DNA from: Actinostola sp. cb2023
Lineage: Eukaryota; Cnidaria; Anthozoa; Actiniaria; Actinostolidae
Reading direction: 5' to 3'
Length of the DNA stretch: 64,000 bases
Assembly: GCA_033675265.1 (NCBI GenBank)
Contig: JAUJYZ010001275.1
Location: 88,029 to 152,028, forward strand
Each line of letters opens with the position of its first letter. The first letter of the stretch is position 1. The notes under the pieces were generated by a model. The model was not told the DNA's origin, ran no database searches, and saw nothing but the letters and a program-made list of their open reading frames with translations. The position numbers and the translations under genes are program-made. Below, piece after piece: positions 26,901 to 38,900 of this stretch.

Positions 26901-29900
26901 TGTATTGATTGACTGATCGATTGATTAGTGGGTGGATGTATTGATTGATCGATTGATTAGTGGGTGGGTGGATTGACTGATTGATTGATTGATTAGTGGG
27001 TGGATGTATTGATTGATCGATTGATTAGTGGGTGGATGTATTGACTGATTGATCAATTGATTAGTGGGTGGGTGGATAGACTGATTGACTGATCGATTGA
27101 TTAGTGGGTGGATGTATTCATTGATTGATCGATTGATTAGTGGGTGAGTGGATTGACTAATTGATCGATTGATTAGTGGGTGGGTGGATTGACTGATTGA
27201 TTAGTGGGTGGGTGGATTGATTGATCGATTGATTAATTGGGTGGATGTATTGATTGATTGATCGATTGATTAGTGGGTGGGTGGATTGACTGATTGATCA
27301 ATTGATTAGTGGGTGGATGTATTGATTGATTGATTAGTGGGTGGGTGGGTGTATTGATTGATTGATCGATTGATTAGTGGGTGGGTGGATTGACTGATTG
27401 ATCGATTGATCGATTGATTAGTGGGTGAATGTATTGATTGATTGATTAGTGGGTGGGTGGGTGGATTGGTTGATTGGTCGATTGATTAGTGGGTGGATGT
27501 ATTGATTGATTGATTGATTAGTGGGTGGGTGGATTGATTGACTGATCGATTTCTACTTTAGATGAAGACGGCATATCCAGGGAACATCCATTTTACAAGC
27601 TTTTGGGTGATAAACCTGGAGAAAAAGGGGTGAGGAAAATATTAAATAAAAACATATGTTGTCTTTATCACACTAAATTTGTGATTTTTATCAAGATGAA
27701 AAATATCCGAAATCGGTTAACGTTTTGTTCCTCAAAACAACGATCGATTTAAAATGAGACCCATAGGCGCCTGCACCTTAAGATATCCACTTGGTTTAGG
27801 ACACTATGGGACCATACATTAAAGGGGAACTGAAGACAAAATTTATTTTCTCAAGAAAGTTAGATATGACTTATATTAGCATTACCTGAGTATTAATTTT
27901 TGCAAATCTTTCTTAGATATCATCATAATTTCAAATATTTTTGTTTGTTACGTCGTTTATGGGGAATATTAAAATCCGTTCACCACATTTTCTCGGGTAC
28001 AAGAAAATACAATGCACTTATAATTACTCTATATTGTGACTGCATTTTCCCTTGGGATAGGTGACGTCAGACATGGGGAATAATTACTGAAGTGAGCCGC
28101 GCTCAATTCAGCGGTAATCCATGTCTTTAATTTTTACAATTCAAACTCAAGTGTCTTCTCCATAAAAATAAAAACAATTGGAAATTCACTTAGAAAATGT
28201 TTGTTCACAACATTCTCTTTGTTTCTATTTAAAGATAAATTTAGGCTTCAGTTCTCCTTTAAGTGTTTTGTTGTAACTCTCAACTCAAATATAGAACTTT
28301 AGACTTGAATTTCTTCTTCTGTTCTCAATGCGAAACGTTTTATCGCGGACATGACTGCAAATTCTCCGCGGAGTTAATGAGTTTTGTTCCATGACACGTG
28401 ACACGTTCTTGACCAATCGAAAGAGCCGCTTGAGTTGAGGGGTATAATAATAAATACTTAATGACTGGTCCCGAGGGAAACAGGTAAAGTAGTATAGCCG
28501 GAGTCAAAATGATACCACCTCCCTCTGGGAGCCTCCCCGAGAGCTCGGACAGTCCCAGAGGGGTTTAAAAGCTGGCTTAGAAATTTCAGCCAAAAAACCT
28601 CACTACGCGCCCCTCTCGGTTTGTCACTGGACCTAGAAATTCCACACCGACTGCCCGTTTGTGTTTTGATGTTGTTGTGGGCGCGCTTCGACGACAACGA
28701 GTCTTGGGCGATTGCAAGGACCGCTTGTTTGCCCGTCAAACGAGTAACTTCGCTGTTCAAGGCTGCCACAACGGCAGGTAGTCGAGCCACCCAGGTAACC
28801 GACCTCTGACCCTCGGAGAGCAGCATCTCCTGGGCGTATTGGTGTCCAAACAAGCGCTCGGACGGCGTTCGATTCCAACGCTCGACAATTGCTTGGTCTC
28901 GATGGATGTCAACATGCCCCCTTCGGATGAGGCCCCGTGTTTCTCGAGCAGCGCGGAAACCGCGCCCATGAACTCTCGCCCGGGGTCGATCTGGAGCAAC
29001 TTTGGCCAGTCCAGAGGGCTTCGCTTGTAGATCCTTTCGAGAACGGCCGCGAACTCTATGCTCTCTTTCGTAGCCAGAGGCTCAGCCTCTTTGTAGCGCC
29101 AGGCAACGTCGACCAAGGTCAACGCGTACTTGTATAGCTTTCGACCCCGTCAAGAGCGATAGTGGGGCAAGAAGAGCAGATCGGCTTGGTGGACCTCGTT
29201 CGGCATCGTGACGTCGAAACGCGGCCGCAGCACATGTTTCGGCGCTGGGAGGTAGATCTGCCACAAGGCCTGCTTCTCGGGCCACGCCCGAGCAACATCT
29301 TCGGAGACAGCAGCCGCGGCAGCGAGATGCTTTCCCGCTGCGAGCCCTTTCCAATAGCCCTGTGGGCTGTAGTATATGGCTGAGAGTTTCGACATGTTGC
29401 ATGTTTTTGTCGCGATCCGAGTCTAACAGGCCCGAAAAATTCGGGCTGCTTACAGAGCCTTCGAAATCACCCATGCCCCGGCGAGCCCGGCGCTCGAAAA
29501 GTGCTCGAGCCATTCCCCGAGGCGGGGTAGCAAACCGCGCGGTATCGCTCATATTGAAGCGAAAGCCTGGTTAATCGCCTTTTTTAAACACTGGTAAATT
29601 CTGAAACACGCCTCCCCAAACACAGGATCCTCCCGCATATGCTCAGCGATACGCTCGGACATGCAGGTAAAGCTCGTTTGATCCTCCGGCGGTGGGTGCT
29701 CAATATCGGTCATTGTGAGGAGATTCGTTTCGTTCTATCACAGACGGTAGCGACTGTCTAATAGCCTGTGCGCTTTCCGCTGGAGAACTGCCAACACCTC
29801 TTTTCGTGAGTGCTAGCTGTGACAAGGGGGAGAGTCTGGTGTTTGCGAGCGGCCCGCGGGAACACGAAAATGGCCAGCCCGAAAATTCGCGGAGGAAGGC

Positions 29901-32900
29901 TTACAGAACCTTCGAAATCACCCATGCCCCGGCGAGCCCGCCCGCCCCAACGAAGACCAGTTCGCCAGTCCTCTTGGCCCGAGAGGGTTTGTAGCAGTTC
30001 GACCACCTAGGCTCGGCTCCGACACTCGGTTCAAGGTGCGCCCGAGCATACAAGTCGAGCGCCTTGTCCGCGTCGCGCATGCCGGCTGCGGCCTGCTGCC
30101 GAGCGATCGCTCGTTGTTCCTCCCAGTCGCGTCGCGCTTGTCTGGTTTTCTGATAGGCACCCAGGTCCGCCTGGTAGGACTCTCAAGGGCCTTGTTATGC
30201 CGCTTCCTCTCTGCCGCTCTCTTTTCCGCGCCATCCCCGCCCCGTTCGAGGTAGTGAACAGCGATTGACCCTCCGGAGAAAGCGGCGGCGTTAATGGCGG
30301 CCGACACCGCGATCATCACCAGCGCCGAGGCCATCTAGCAAGGAAATATCTTCTCCTTCTGTAGGTACGACCGAAGAGCAATGCCCGCAGACAGCGCATC
30401 GATCCAAAGCCGCTCGCGCCTCTTTGTTAATGGCGGCGAGCCTTAGTCCTGCCTTGACCTTTAGGTTTTTTGACCTTTCGCGGCCGAGCTTTCGGAAGGG
30501 GTGTGGTGACGTTGTCTTCAGGGGCTGCTTGGTCGCTCATCTTGTATATTGGAACTAGGTGCCATCTCTTCAACTCGCCGCTCCACATGGGTGCTTACAG
30601 TCATGGCAGAGGACGCGAACGCGAGAAAGGGTGACAGGCGGTTGGAGACGAGGAAGTGCGCGGAGCCGTTCGAGAGCTCTGTGGTGACTAATACGTCCTC
30701 TTGCAACTTTACAACCAGTGCTTCCTCGTTACACTTAAGCGATATCCAACATGTGGTAACAAAAATCCTAACATTTTACAAGCGACTCTGAGCACCCCAC
30801 CAATAGCCTGTTTTCGCAACCGTTGAGCAAATATGGCCTCGTATCTAGCGTGCATGCGGGAAACCTCGTCGTCCGACATGCGCTCTACGTCACCTAGTGC
30901 AAGTGGTTTCCCAAGGAACTCCACGGAAGTCCCCGCCGCCGCGAGGACGCGGAGGTTTTCCCGCTGCAGCGAAGCCGGTGTGGTGTCGCTGGTGGGCTTG
31001 TCGACCCCAGCCTCGGCCAATACTTCGTCCAAGAGGTCAGTCATTTTTTATCGAGGTGGGGGGTATCTCCAATTCGCAGCCGAACGGGTAACGCAGCGCA
31101 AAGCAATCTTGCCAAGCGCCGCCCTCTCTTCGGAGGAAATCCCTGCTCCATAGTTCTCCCAACGCATATCTTTGGCCGAGCTGGTGTAGAACGCCACAAC
31201 TGCCGCGACGTTTTCGCGCAAGGCTTTTGCCACACTCGAATACTGCTGTGTCAATAGCCAAACGCTTTGATGTCGGTGTCTGCCCGAGAAGGCGAGGCGA
31301 ATGACCTCGGAGGACTACCGTTTGACATCCTTGGCAAATGCGCAGTCGTCGAGGATAAACAAAGTCTCGCCCTCATCGTAGAATTCAGAACACAGCTGCA
31401 AGAGCTTATCTAACTCGCTCTCGTTGGAGGCGTCAGGCATGAATGCGATGACATCGGGATCGCCCTTGGCAAAGCCTTTGTAAGTCGTGTTGTAGGCGAG
31501 CGTCGGACGGATCAAGACGATATGGTTGAACTTGCCGCGCAGAGACCCTCGAAGGGTGACAACGACATAGCAAGACTTGCCGCACCCCTTGGGGCCGACG
31601 ATGAGCATGTGTCCGGGGGGATCCATTACTTATACAACCTCTCCTCCCCTAGTTCAAATGCGGCCTCGGACAGGATGAACAAGTGGAGATTGCAGTTGCC
31701 GGTACCCCCCGAGCGGTGGATGCGATACTGAATGTTTTCCCCAGCTCCTTGAGCCTGGCGACCGTCTCCGTGGACGGTATGGTACCGAGCAGCACGCAGG
31801 TCCATAAACATCGCATACTTGTCCACGGCGAATTTGGCGGGGCGAACTGCATCCTTCCCCAAGAATCATTCGGCGCCAGACAAGGCCGCTCTCCAGAGGT
31901 CGCTCGGGAGCATCCCATCCGGGTAGAGGACGTTGAGCTGCCCATCGAGATCAAACTCCACCTTGGTGATGCCGGGATCGACAAAGGCCTCGCTGTCCCG
32001 TCCTCCCGCGAGGAAGGGGGCAACGAAGAGCCCGAGGACGCCAACGAAACTCTTGCGTTGGATCTGGATGGTGTCCGACAGGAGCGTCTTTGTTGCTCGA
32101 TCGAAGGGGATCGTGGCGTGGTGGACGACGTGGTTGTACACATTCCGAGGTGGCGTCGGGAGATCGACAGGGTCGTCCGGTCGGAGGACCTGGTACTCCA
32201 GGCGAATGTCGGACAATTGATATGACCCCACCTTCGTCGTGTCGTACCCGACCACCACATCCTTTGCAAGGGCAAGGGTCAACTCGATGCGAATCTGGGG
32301 GAGGTTGGCGGTCGGGAGAGCCCCGTGGTTGCGAAACAGCTCGAGGGCTCCACTACCGACCAGTGGGATGCGTTATTTCGGAAAGGTGTTGGTGAGGGCG
32401 ACGTCAGCTGCGACGCTGTTTTTGTCGCCAGAAGCGGAACGGTGCTTGTTGACCTCCGCGGTCTGGATGCCCTGCTCCACGAGTTCGCTCCGCTCTTCCG
32501 CCGATCGCCACAGATCGCCACAGATCGCCACAGATCGAAAGCCAAGGATACCAGAGATAGTTGGTGGGCGCGAATGCGACGACGCGTGGGGCACCTCTCA
32601 GAAACTGTCCGCAATAAATTATGGGATTCGCGAGGTGACCAAGAGATGTGGCGTGGAATGCGCGAGGAATATATCGAGATGAGGGAGAACCCCAAGGAGG
32701 GAGAGCAAGAAGACCCGCTGGTGGTTACCGCCCGGGATAAGCTTCACCGATTATTCCCAGCCACAGCCGATCACACGGAGGACTTCCCTCTCACCAACGC
32801 TCCCGATCACGGCATCGAGATACGGGTCCGAAGCAAAAAAGGGGGGTGGTCACAATCTCAAAAGCTGTTCACCAAAGAGGGCGCGATTCGGGCTAACGTA

Positions 32901-35900
32901 AAAAATCTTTGGGGGTTCAACCTCGCCACATCTCCGGCCGAGCTCGTGGAAGAGAACGATGCTCAAATCCAAGCAAACGTGACGACAAACCGGGCAGATA
33001 ATATCGCCTTGTCCGAACCCCATATCAGCGAAGCTGACGAGGCAGTCATCAGCGAGCGGGTGGAACAACGAGTGGAGGAGAACGAAGCACTCGAGCAAGA
33101 GAACGCGACTATTGAAGAGCACATGACTCTCAAGGAGCGCGTTAAACGGATTTTCAAAAAATACGGGGTGATGGTCCTTGGCGTTGCCCTTGCGGCAGGT
33201 GCGGTAATTGGGGCCATCGTGGAAGTCTTAACCAAACAGCTCGCCGCGGTGGCGCGAGGTTATGGGAACGAGCTGAAGACGATCGGGAAAAAACTCGGAC
33301 AGCTTCTCCCGGGCGCCATCGCCGCGATTGCGAGCTTCTTGTTTCGAACGGCCGGGGAGACAATTGGCTTCCTCGCGAAAAACGCGTGGCTATTGATCGT
33401 AGCGGGCGTCGTTTGGCTCGTTGAACGAACGAAGAAGGCTCGCTAACGAAACGCCCACCAGCCGATCCCAGCGGCGAGAAGCCCAACTGTGGCGAGATTT
33501 GTTTCGTGAGCCCCCAGCTTCGATGGCTGTGAAGCGATGTGTGGCTTCGTCTGAGCGACATGTGGCTTCGCCTGTGCCGCGGGCTTCGTTGGCTGTGGCT
33601 TCGCAACAACAGGCTGTGCCCCCACCATCGGAGCTGTATGTTCAGGAAGACGGCGGAACACCTCGTTGTTAACACCGTCGTTAATGCCGAAGTGCATCGA
33701 TGGGGTCGTGCGCTTCAACCCGTTGTTCTAACCGAAGACGCTCTCACGGTTGATCACGAGATGGCTAGGGAGAAGCCACAGCCCCGGGGATATCGCGAGG
33801 TCCAAACGGGTTCTCCCGTCGATAACCGTTCTCTGGAATCGTCGCACGGAGGATGGGATAGTTTCTTTGAGCGCATCCTCGAAGAGCGATGCAAATACCC
33901 GCTGGGTCTCGACAGCCCCTCCGGAAAGCCTTTTATCGACGATGTTTGTACGAGTGCTCGCCTGTGCCACGACAACGGAATAGACGAAACCCTCGATACT
34001 TCGATTCAACCGCCCAAGTCCAACTTTTGTTAGACCAAGCCCCCTTTTTGGACAAAACCAGTTATACTGCGCCCGGCTCTTGTGAGTCGACGTGTAGTAG
34101 GCCCCTCGCCACAGCACGCCATACTCGTCGGATTCCGTGCTCTGACCCTTGAATCGCATGTCGGGAGGATACGATAAGCCAAACTCCCTGCAAAGGGCGT
34201 GTAAGCCGGCCTCGGAGATGTTGTTTGTTCGGAAATGGAGGGCATCCTCCCAAGGTGGAGAACAACCCAGCTGAGTCAGTATCTGCCGAACGGTGAAGAG
34301 GGTGTGAAAGCGTAGGAAGCCTGCCACCTGCGTATCCGGCTCTAGATGGTTCCATGCCACGCCACAACCTGCCGTCGCGCACCACACCGTAAGGTTGAGC
34401 TGCTGCGACCAGAGATGAAGGTCAGGACCGCTCAGCCACGTACTAACCTCTGACACTGTCGAGGTGCTTGGCGGTGTCTCTTGAAAGGGGTCGGGGAGGT
34501 GAATGGAGAAGGACTCCTGAGGTTTATGCCGAGCTCTTTCAGGGTAAGGTCCGCGTCGGCGGCCGGATAAGGATATCGTCCCTCTTTTCGGAGAGAGAAT
34601 GCCTGAGGAAACCTTGGGGGTGGTTCCCAGGGCGTCCCAAGAGCGTTTAGAAGCGCTTTTTCGATCTCGGGGTCGTCGTATTGGTGTATCCTTTCCCCCG
34701 CCCCGATCCTCCCAACGAAGACATCATAGCCCATTCCTCGGTAGTTGAAAGTAACGAACGTGGGGCTGAAGGAGAATTTCGATACGGCCGTGTGAGGATA
34801 TGCCTTCAGGAACAGCTCTCTCGTTTCAACCATGTTGAAGCCGTATAAACAACCCCGTATCTACTTTCAAAATGGTTGTCCTGTTCCTTGAAAGCGCTTC
34901 CGCCGACTTCGTCGTGACCCTGGAGAGCCCCATCTCCTATCCAAGGTGGCTCCTCCTCCACAGCGTCAGTGTGCCCCAAACCCGTGTCCTCCGCGAAGAG
35001 GGGAAAATTCTAACAGAGGTTCGCGGCGCCAGTGAAAAGGGTGAAAATGAGTTCAAGGACCTCACCATTCAACCGAAAGCTCCCCTTCTAACCATTCCGG
35101 CTGGTTACACCCTTTCGAGTGTCCAAGCAGCAATCTCTCTAGGTACTCCACCTGCCCAGATCGTGGCTTCGAAAACCGGGTACACCCTTGTGGTGGCCCC
35201 CGGCGCCAGCCCCAACAAGCCTCTACGACAGCTTCTGGGAATCTCCGAGGCTGCGAGTGGAGAATCGTTAGTTATAAACTGGCCCGCAGTCGAGAGTGCA
35301 TGGCTCCATTGTGACCTTGTGGACGTCGAGAGTGTTGCCCAAAAACGAGAGGACACACACGTCACAAAACGCGCGGCTATCCTAGGTGGGGTAGCTGGAA
35401 ATGGGAGCAACAGGTTGACCCTTAAAAAAACACACACCCCATTCGGGTTCGAGCCAGGGCTGTTGCTCGCGTTCACAACATCCACTTCATCCACTCATCC
35501 ACGGGTGAGGGTATGTAACATGGCGAGTGATTCTATGTACGAGACCGGTGGTATCTACCCACAGCTCCAAGCTGTCGCCCCGGGCGCTGCTTCGCAAGAC
35601 TTCCGACTGAAAGCTGTTGCCGATGTCCAGATGGCCATCGAGACCGAGCTCACTACGAGCAGGTTTTGAAAAAGTATAAACGAGCCCGATCGGGGCTCAC
35701 GCAGTGCGCGTTCGTGACTGGCAGTGTGACAGTCGCTCTGTCCGGCGGAAGCCTCGCCAGTGCTCTGACCGGTTTCAGGCTCGTTGTGGGGGTTCCCCTA
35801 GCCGGGGTTGCAACAATCCTCGGGCTCGTGTCGGGCAGCTGTACAGTTGTTGCTCAGCGGTTGGAGGGCAAAATCTCGAAGCACGAACGAACCACGACGC

Positions 35901-38900
35901 TCGCGAGAAGTTCGCTGTCGACCGTCATCGACCTCGTCTCGAAGGCTCTCCACGACGGCCGGATCTCGATCGAGGAATTCTCTTTGATCTCTTCCGAGCT
36001 GCAGAAGTTTCGGCAACAAAAGGCCGACATTCGAGCAAAACCTGTTGTTGCGACACAGGAAGCCCAAGCGATCCTCGGCGAAACGCCGGCCGAGATCGAA
36101 AAACGGATTCGAGGAGAGCTTTTAAACAGACTAGAATCCGAATGAGCTGCGAAAAAAATATCGGGGGTGTTTTCCTTTCATTTGAGAAGATAAAAAAAGC
36201 TACTCCGTAGCGGAGTCGAACACCGGACCTCTCGATTCAAAATCCGTCGTCTAAACCACTCGATCATGGTGCCACTAGACAACTTCCGGCGACATTTTAG
36301 GGTTTTTAATCCGGTGTCTCGCAAAAATGGTAATTCATATAAAAGACTAACTCTCCCGCCTACGTCAATGTCTCAACGTTGTGGCCTAGTGGTTTAGACA
36401 CCTGTCTCGAGATCTGAGGGTAATCTCGGGGCGCGTGTTCGACTCCGCTCGACTGCGGGGTTGAGATCCTCGACATATAGCGAATCCCCTCCGCTATATG
36501 CCGTTGAAGACCGGCAGTCCTTCGAGACCTATGTAAAACCGGTCGGAATAGAAATTCGAGAGATCGAGATGGCACTCGTAGAGGCAAATGTGAAATGAAA
36601 TTGGAAATTCGAGAGACCGCGATGGTACTCGGAGAGGCAAATGAGACCCAAAGAGAACCGGCCGACGACAAAAAAACTCACTAGGGAGAAGCAAAGTGGC
36701 TGGCATGAATGAAAGTGGCTAAAAGTCCCTAGTGGGTTTCTGGTGGGCCCACCAGTTTTTTTCTTCTTCCTAGTGATAATAATAATAATAAACTTTATTT
36801 TACAAGGGAAAAACATATTACAGCTTCAGCTGAAAAACTTATGGCCCTTCTAATCTAAAAATATAAATATAATCTTAAAAAATATATATATATATATATA
36901 TCCTAATATCTATCCTAATCTAAAACCTAATGCTAATATATACATATGACATAATATTGATAGATTCATAAAATATAAAATTTATAAAATTTAATCGACT
37001 ATGAAATGATCAATTCCTTCATACTGGTTAATTATAAAATTACGAAAAGAATTCTTAAATAAGCGATTTTTTCTTTGAGGTCCTTAGTTGCTGGGGATTT
37101 CGATTGCCGCCAGTCGCGCAAATTCCCTTTGAAACATCCTCTGATCGCGATGAATGAGTTTCCGTTTTTGTTTCCCGTATCCACAGAGCCCACAGAGCTC
37201 GAGCGAATTGCACACCCCCCTACCACAAACCCGACACGGTTTCGTGCAAGATTCATTGCGCATGATGGCCAGATGGAGGCCGCAGTACTTCCACATACAC
37301 CTCCGTCCGCAGAGCTTTGTTGAGCTCAAAATCAGCCACTGACATGAATCCTTACCTGTGGGCATACTGTGGCAAGTTTTGATATACTCGATATATCGGA
37401 GGGTCTAAATGTGAGCCCATATCCCCGCATCGAAAAAAGATGCGCACAACATGTAATCAGAGCCATCTCTTCTTCAAGCGCTTTGTCCTGTGGACGCCCC
37501 TCCGGGGCATACATTACGAATTCCTATGGAGTCTTGTAATATAAGTGGTCCGTCTCATGGTGAAGCCCCTCGCTCAAACAGCGTTGGCAGAGCATTAGAC
37601 GATAAGAGCACCGGCGACATAGATAGCAGTCAAGTCCGCAATCCTTGCAGGTGAGATAGAATTGTCCGTAGAACGCCGCTCGAGTGATAAGCTCACGCCG
37701 TCTGCAGAATGGCGCCCTTTCGATCGAAGACTTAATAAAGCGCCACCCCCTCTCAGATCGGGCGCGGACAATATCCCGCCAGCCCAGCCCGAGTTCTTGG
37801 AGATAGAAATCTGGGAGCCCTGACTGGAGCCCAAGATCAGTCGCCAGCACCACCTTACGAGCCAGCGATACGAGCGGCTTAACGGGGCCGGTGAGAGGCG
37901 CCTCATGGCTGATGATTTCGTAGTTCTTCTTCCAAATCAATAGTTGCATAGATGTCGGCATACTGACTATCCGTCGATATGCTGTATATACTGCTGTCGA
38001 TATGCCTTATATACCCACTTGTCTAATATAAATTTCACGCGCGTGCCCGTTGTCGTCAAAGCGCGCCCACAACAGCATCAACACACAAACGGGCAGTCGG
38101 TGTGGAATTTCTAGGTCCAGTGACAAACCGAGCGGGGCGCGTAGTGAGGTTTTTTTGGCTGAAATTTATAAGCCAGCTTTTAAACCCCTCTGGGACTGTC
38201 CGAGCTCTCGGGGAGGCTCCCAGAGGGAGGTGGTATCATTTTGACTCCGGCTATACTACTGGTAATTTTGTTTCCCGAGAATCTCAATGTTTTCCGAGAA
38301 GTCGAAGTTGTTATATCCCCATAGTCAAACACTGAAAAAAAAATTAATAATAAATAAATAATAATAATGCCATTGTTGTTGACAACGGCGCCACAATTTA
38401 TATTCTCCATCGGTTTTGACCTGATCACTTGCGTTTATTCCCCTCTCACGCTTCTATCATGTGAACTTAACGCCCGCGCGGGACGCGCCCGCCACGTGAC
38501 GTGCTCTCGACCAATGAGAAAACAAGTTTGACTATGGTTATATAACAATATCCGCCATACCATGCCATTATTAAGACATGTGCTTTTTCATCAGAATGAC
38601 GGTGACTACAATACATTCACTAAAACCCTTCTCAGGTAAGCATCGATGTTATGAACATGTGTCATACCAAATATGGACAAAACAGCAAATAATAAGGATT
38701 AATGGTCTGTAAACAAGGCTGAAGAATGTTTGCAAATACCTTAGACTATGTCACGTGTTGTTATTTGCGACACTATTAGCGTAAACATGGAGAAACAACT
38801 GGGAAACATAAACTTTGTGTGCTAAATTCACTTAAGGCCCTGTTACACGCGCACTTTTTACTCGGGCACTTCCGGAAGAAGCCCGAGTTATAAATTGCGC

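Larger units (their letters stand above)
28488..38260. mobile_element. Polinton/Maverick-type virus-like element without visible PolB
   Basis: TIRs of ~212-213 bp (28488-28699, 38048-38260), about 97% identical by eye, start AGTAGTATAGCCGG. The flanks carry GGTAA at 28483-28487 and 38261-38265, a 5-bp target duplication; Polintons usually make 6 bp. Contents: rve integrase, A32-like ATPase, probable double-jelly-roll capsid gene, candidate vertex gene, small membrane proteins and Cys-rich proteins. Leftward genes fill 28.5-32.6 kb; a mixed block lies at 32.5-36.1 kb; a leftward zinc-protein block lies at 37.1-38.0 kb. Stops or frameshifts break the integrase, ATPase, capsid and several small genes, so the copy is inactive. 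GC content is well above that of the AT-rich host DNA. Confidence 0.9.

Noticed and set aside
36212..36288. Functional tRNA gene
   Set aside because: A and B boxes are good, but the acceptor and T stems cannot be paired properly. Kept only as tRNA-like.
28488..38260. A hidden family-B DNA polymerase or viral protease
   Set aside because: No ORF pieces with polymerase motifs (such as a DTD-type motif) or a Cys protease triad were recognised on either strand, and there is no space left for a ~1000-codon gene.
28488..38260. Retrovirus or LTR retrotransposon
   Set aside because: The terminal repeats are inverted, there is no reverse transcriptase, and the ATPase/capsid set belongs to Polinton-type DNA elements despite the retroviral-type integrase.
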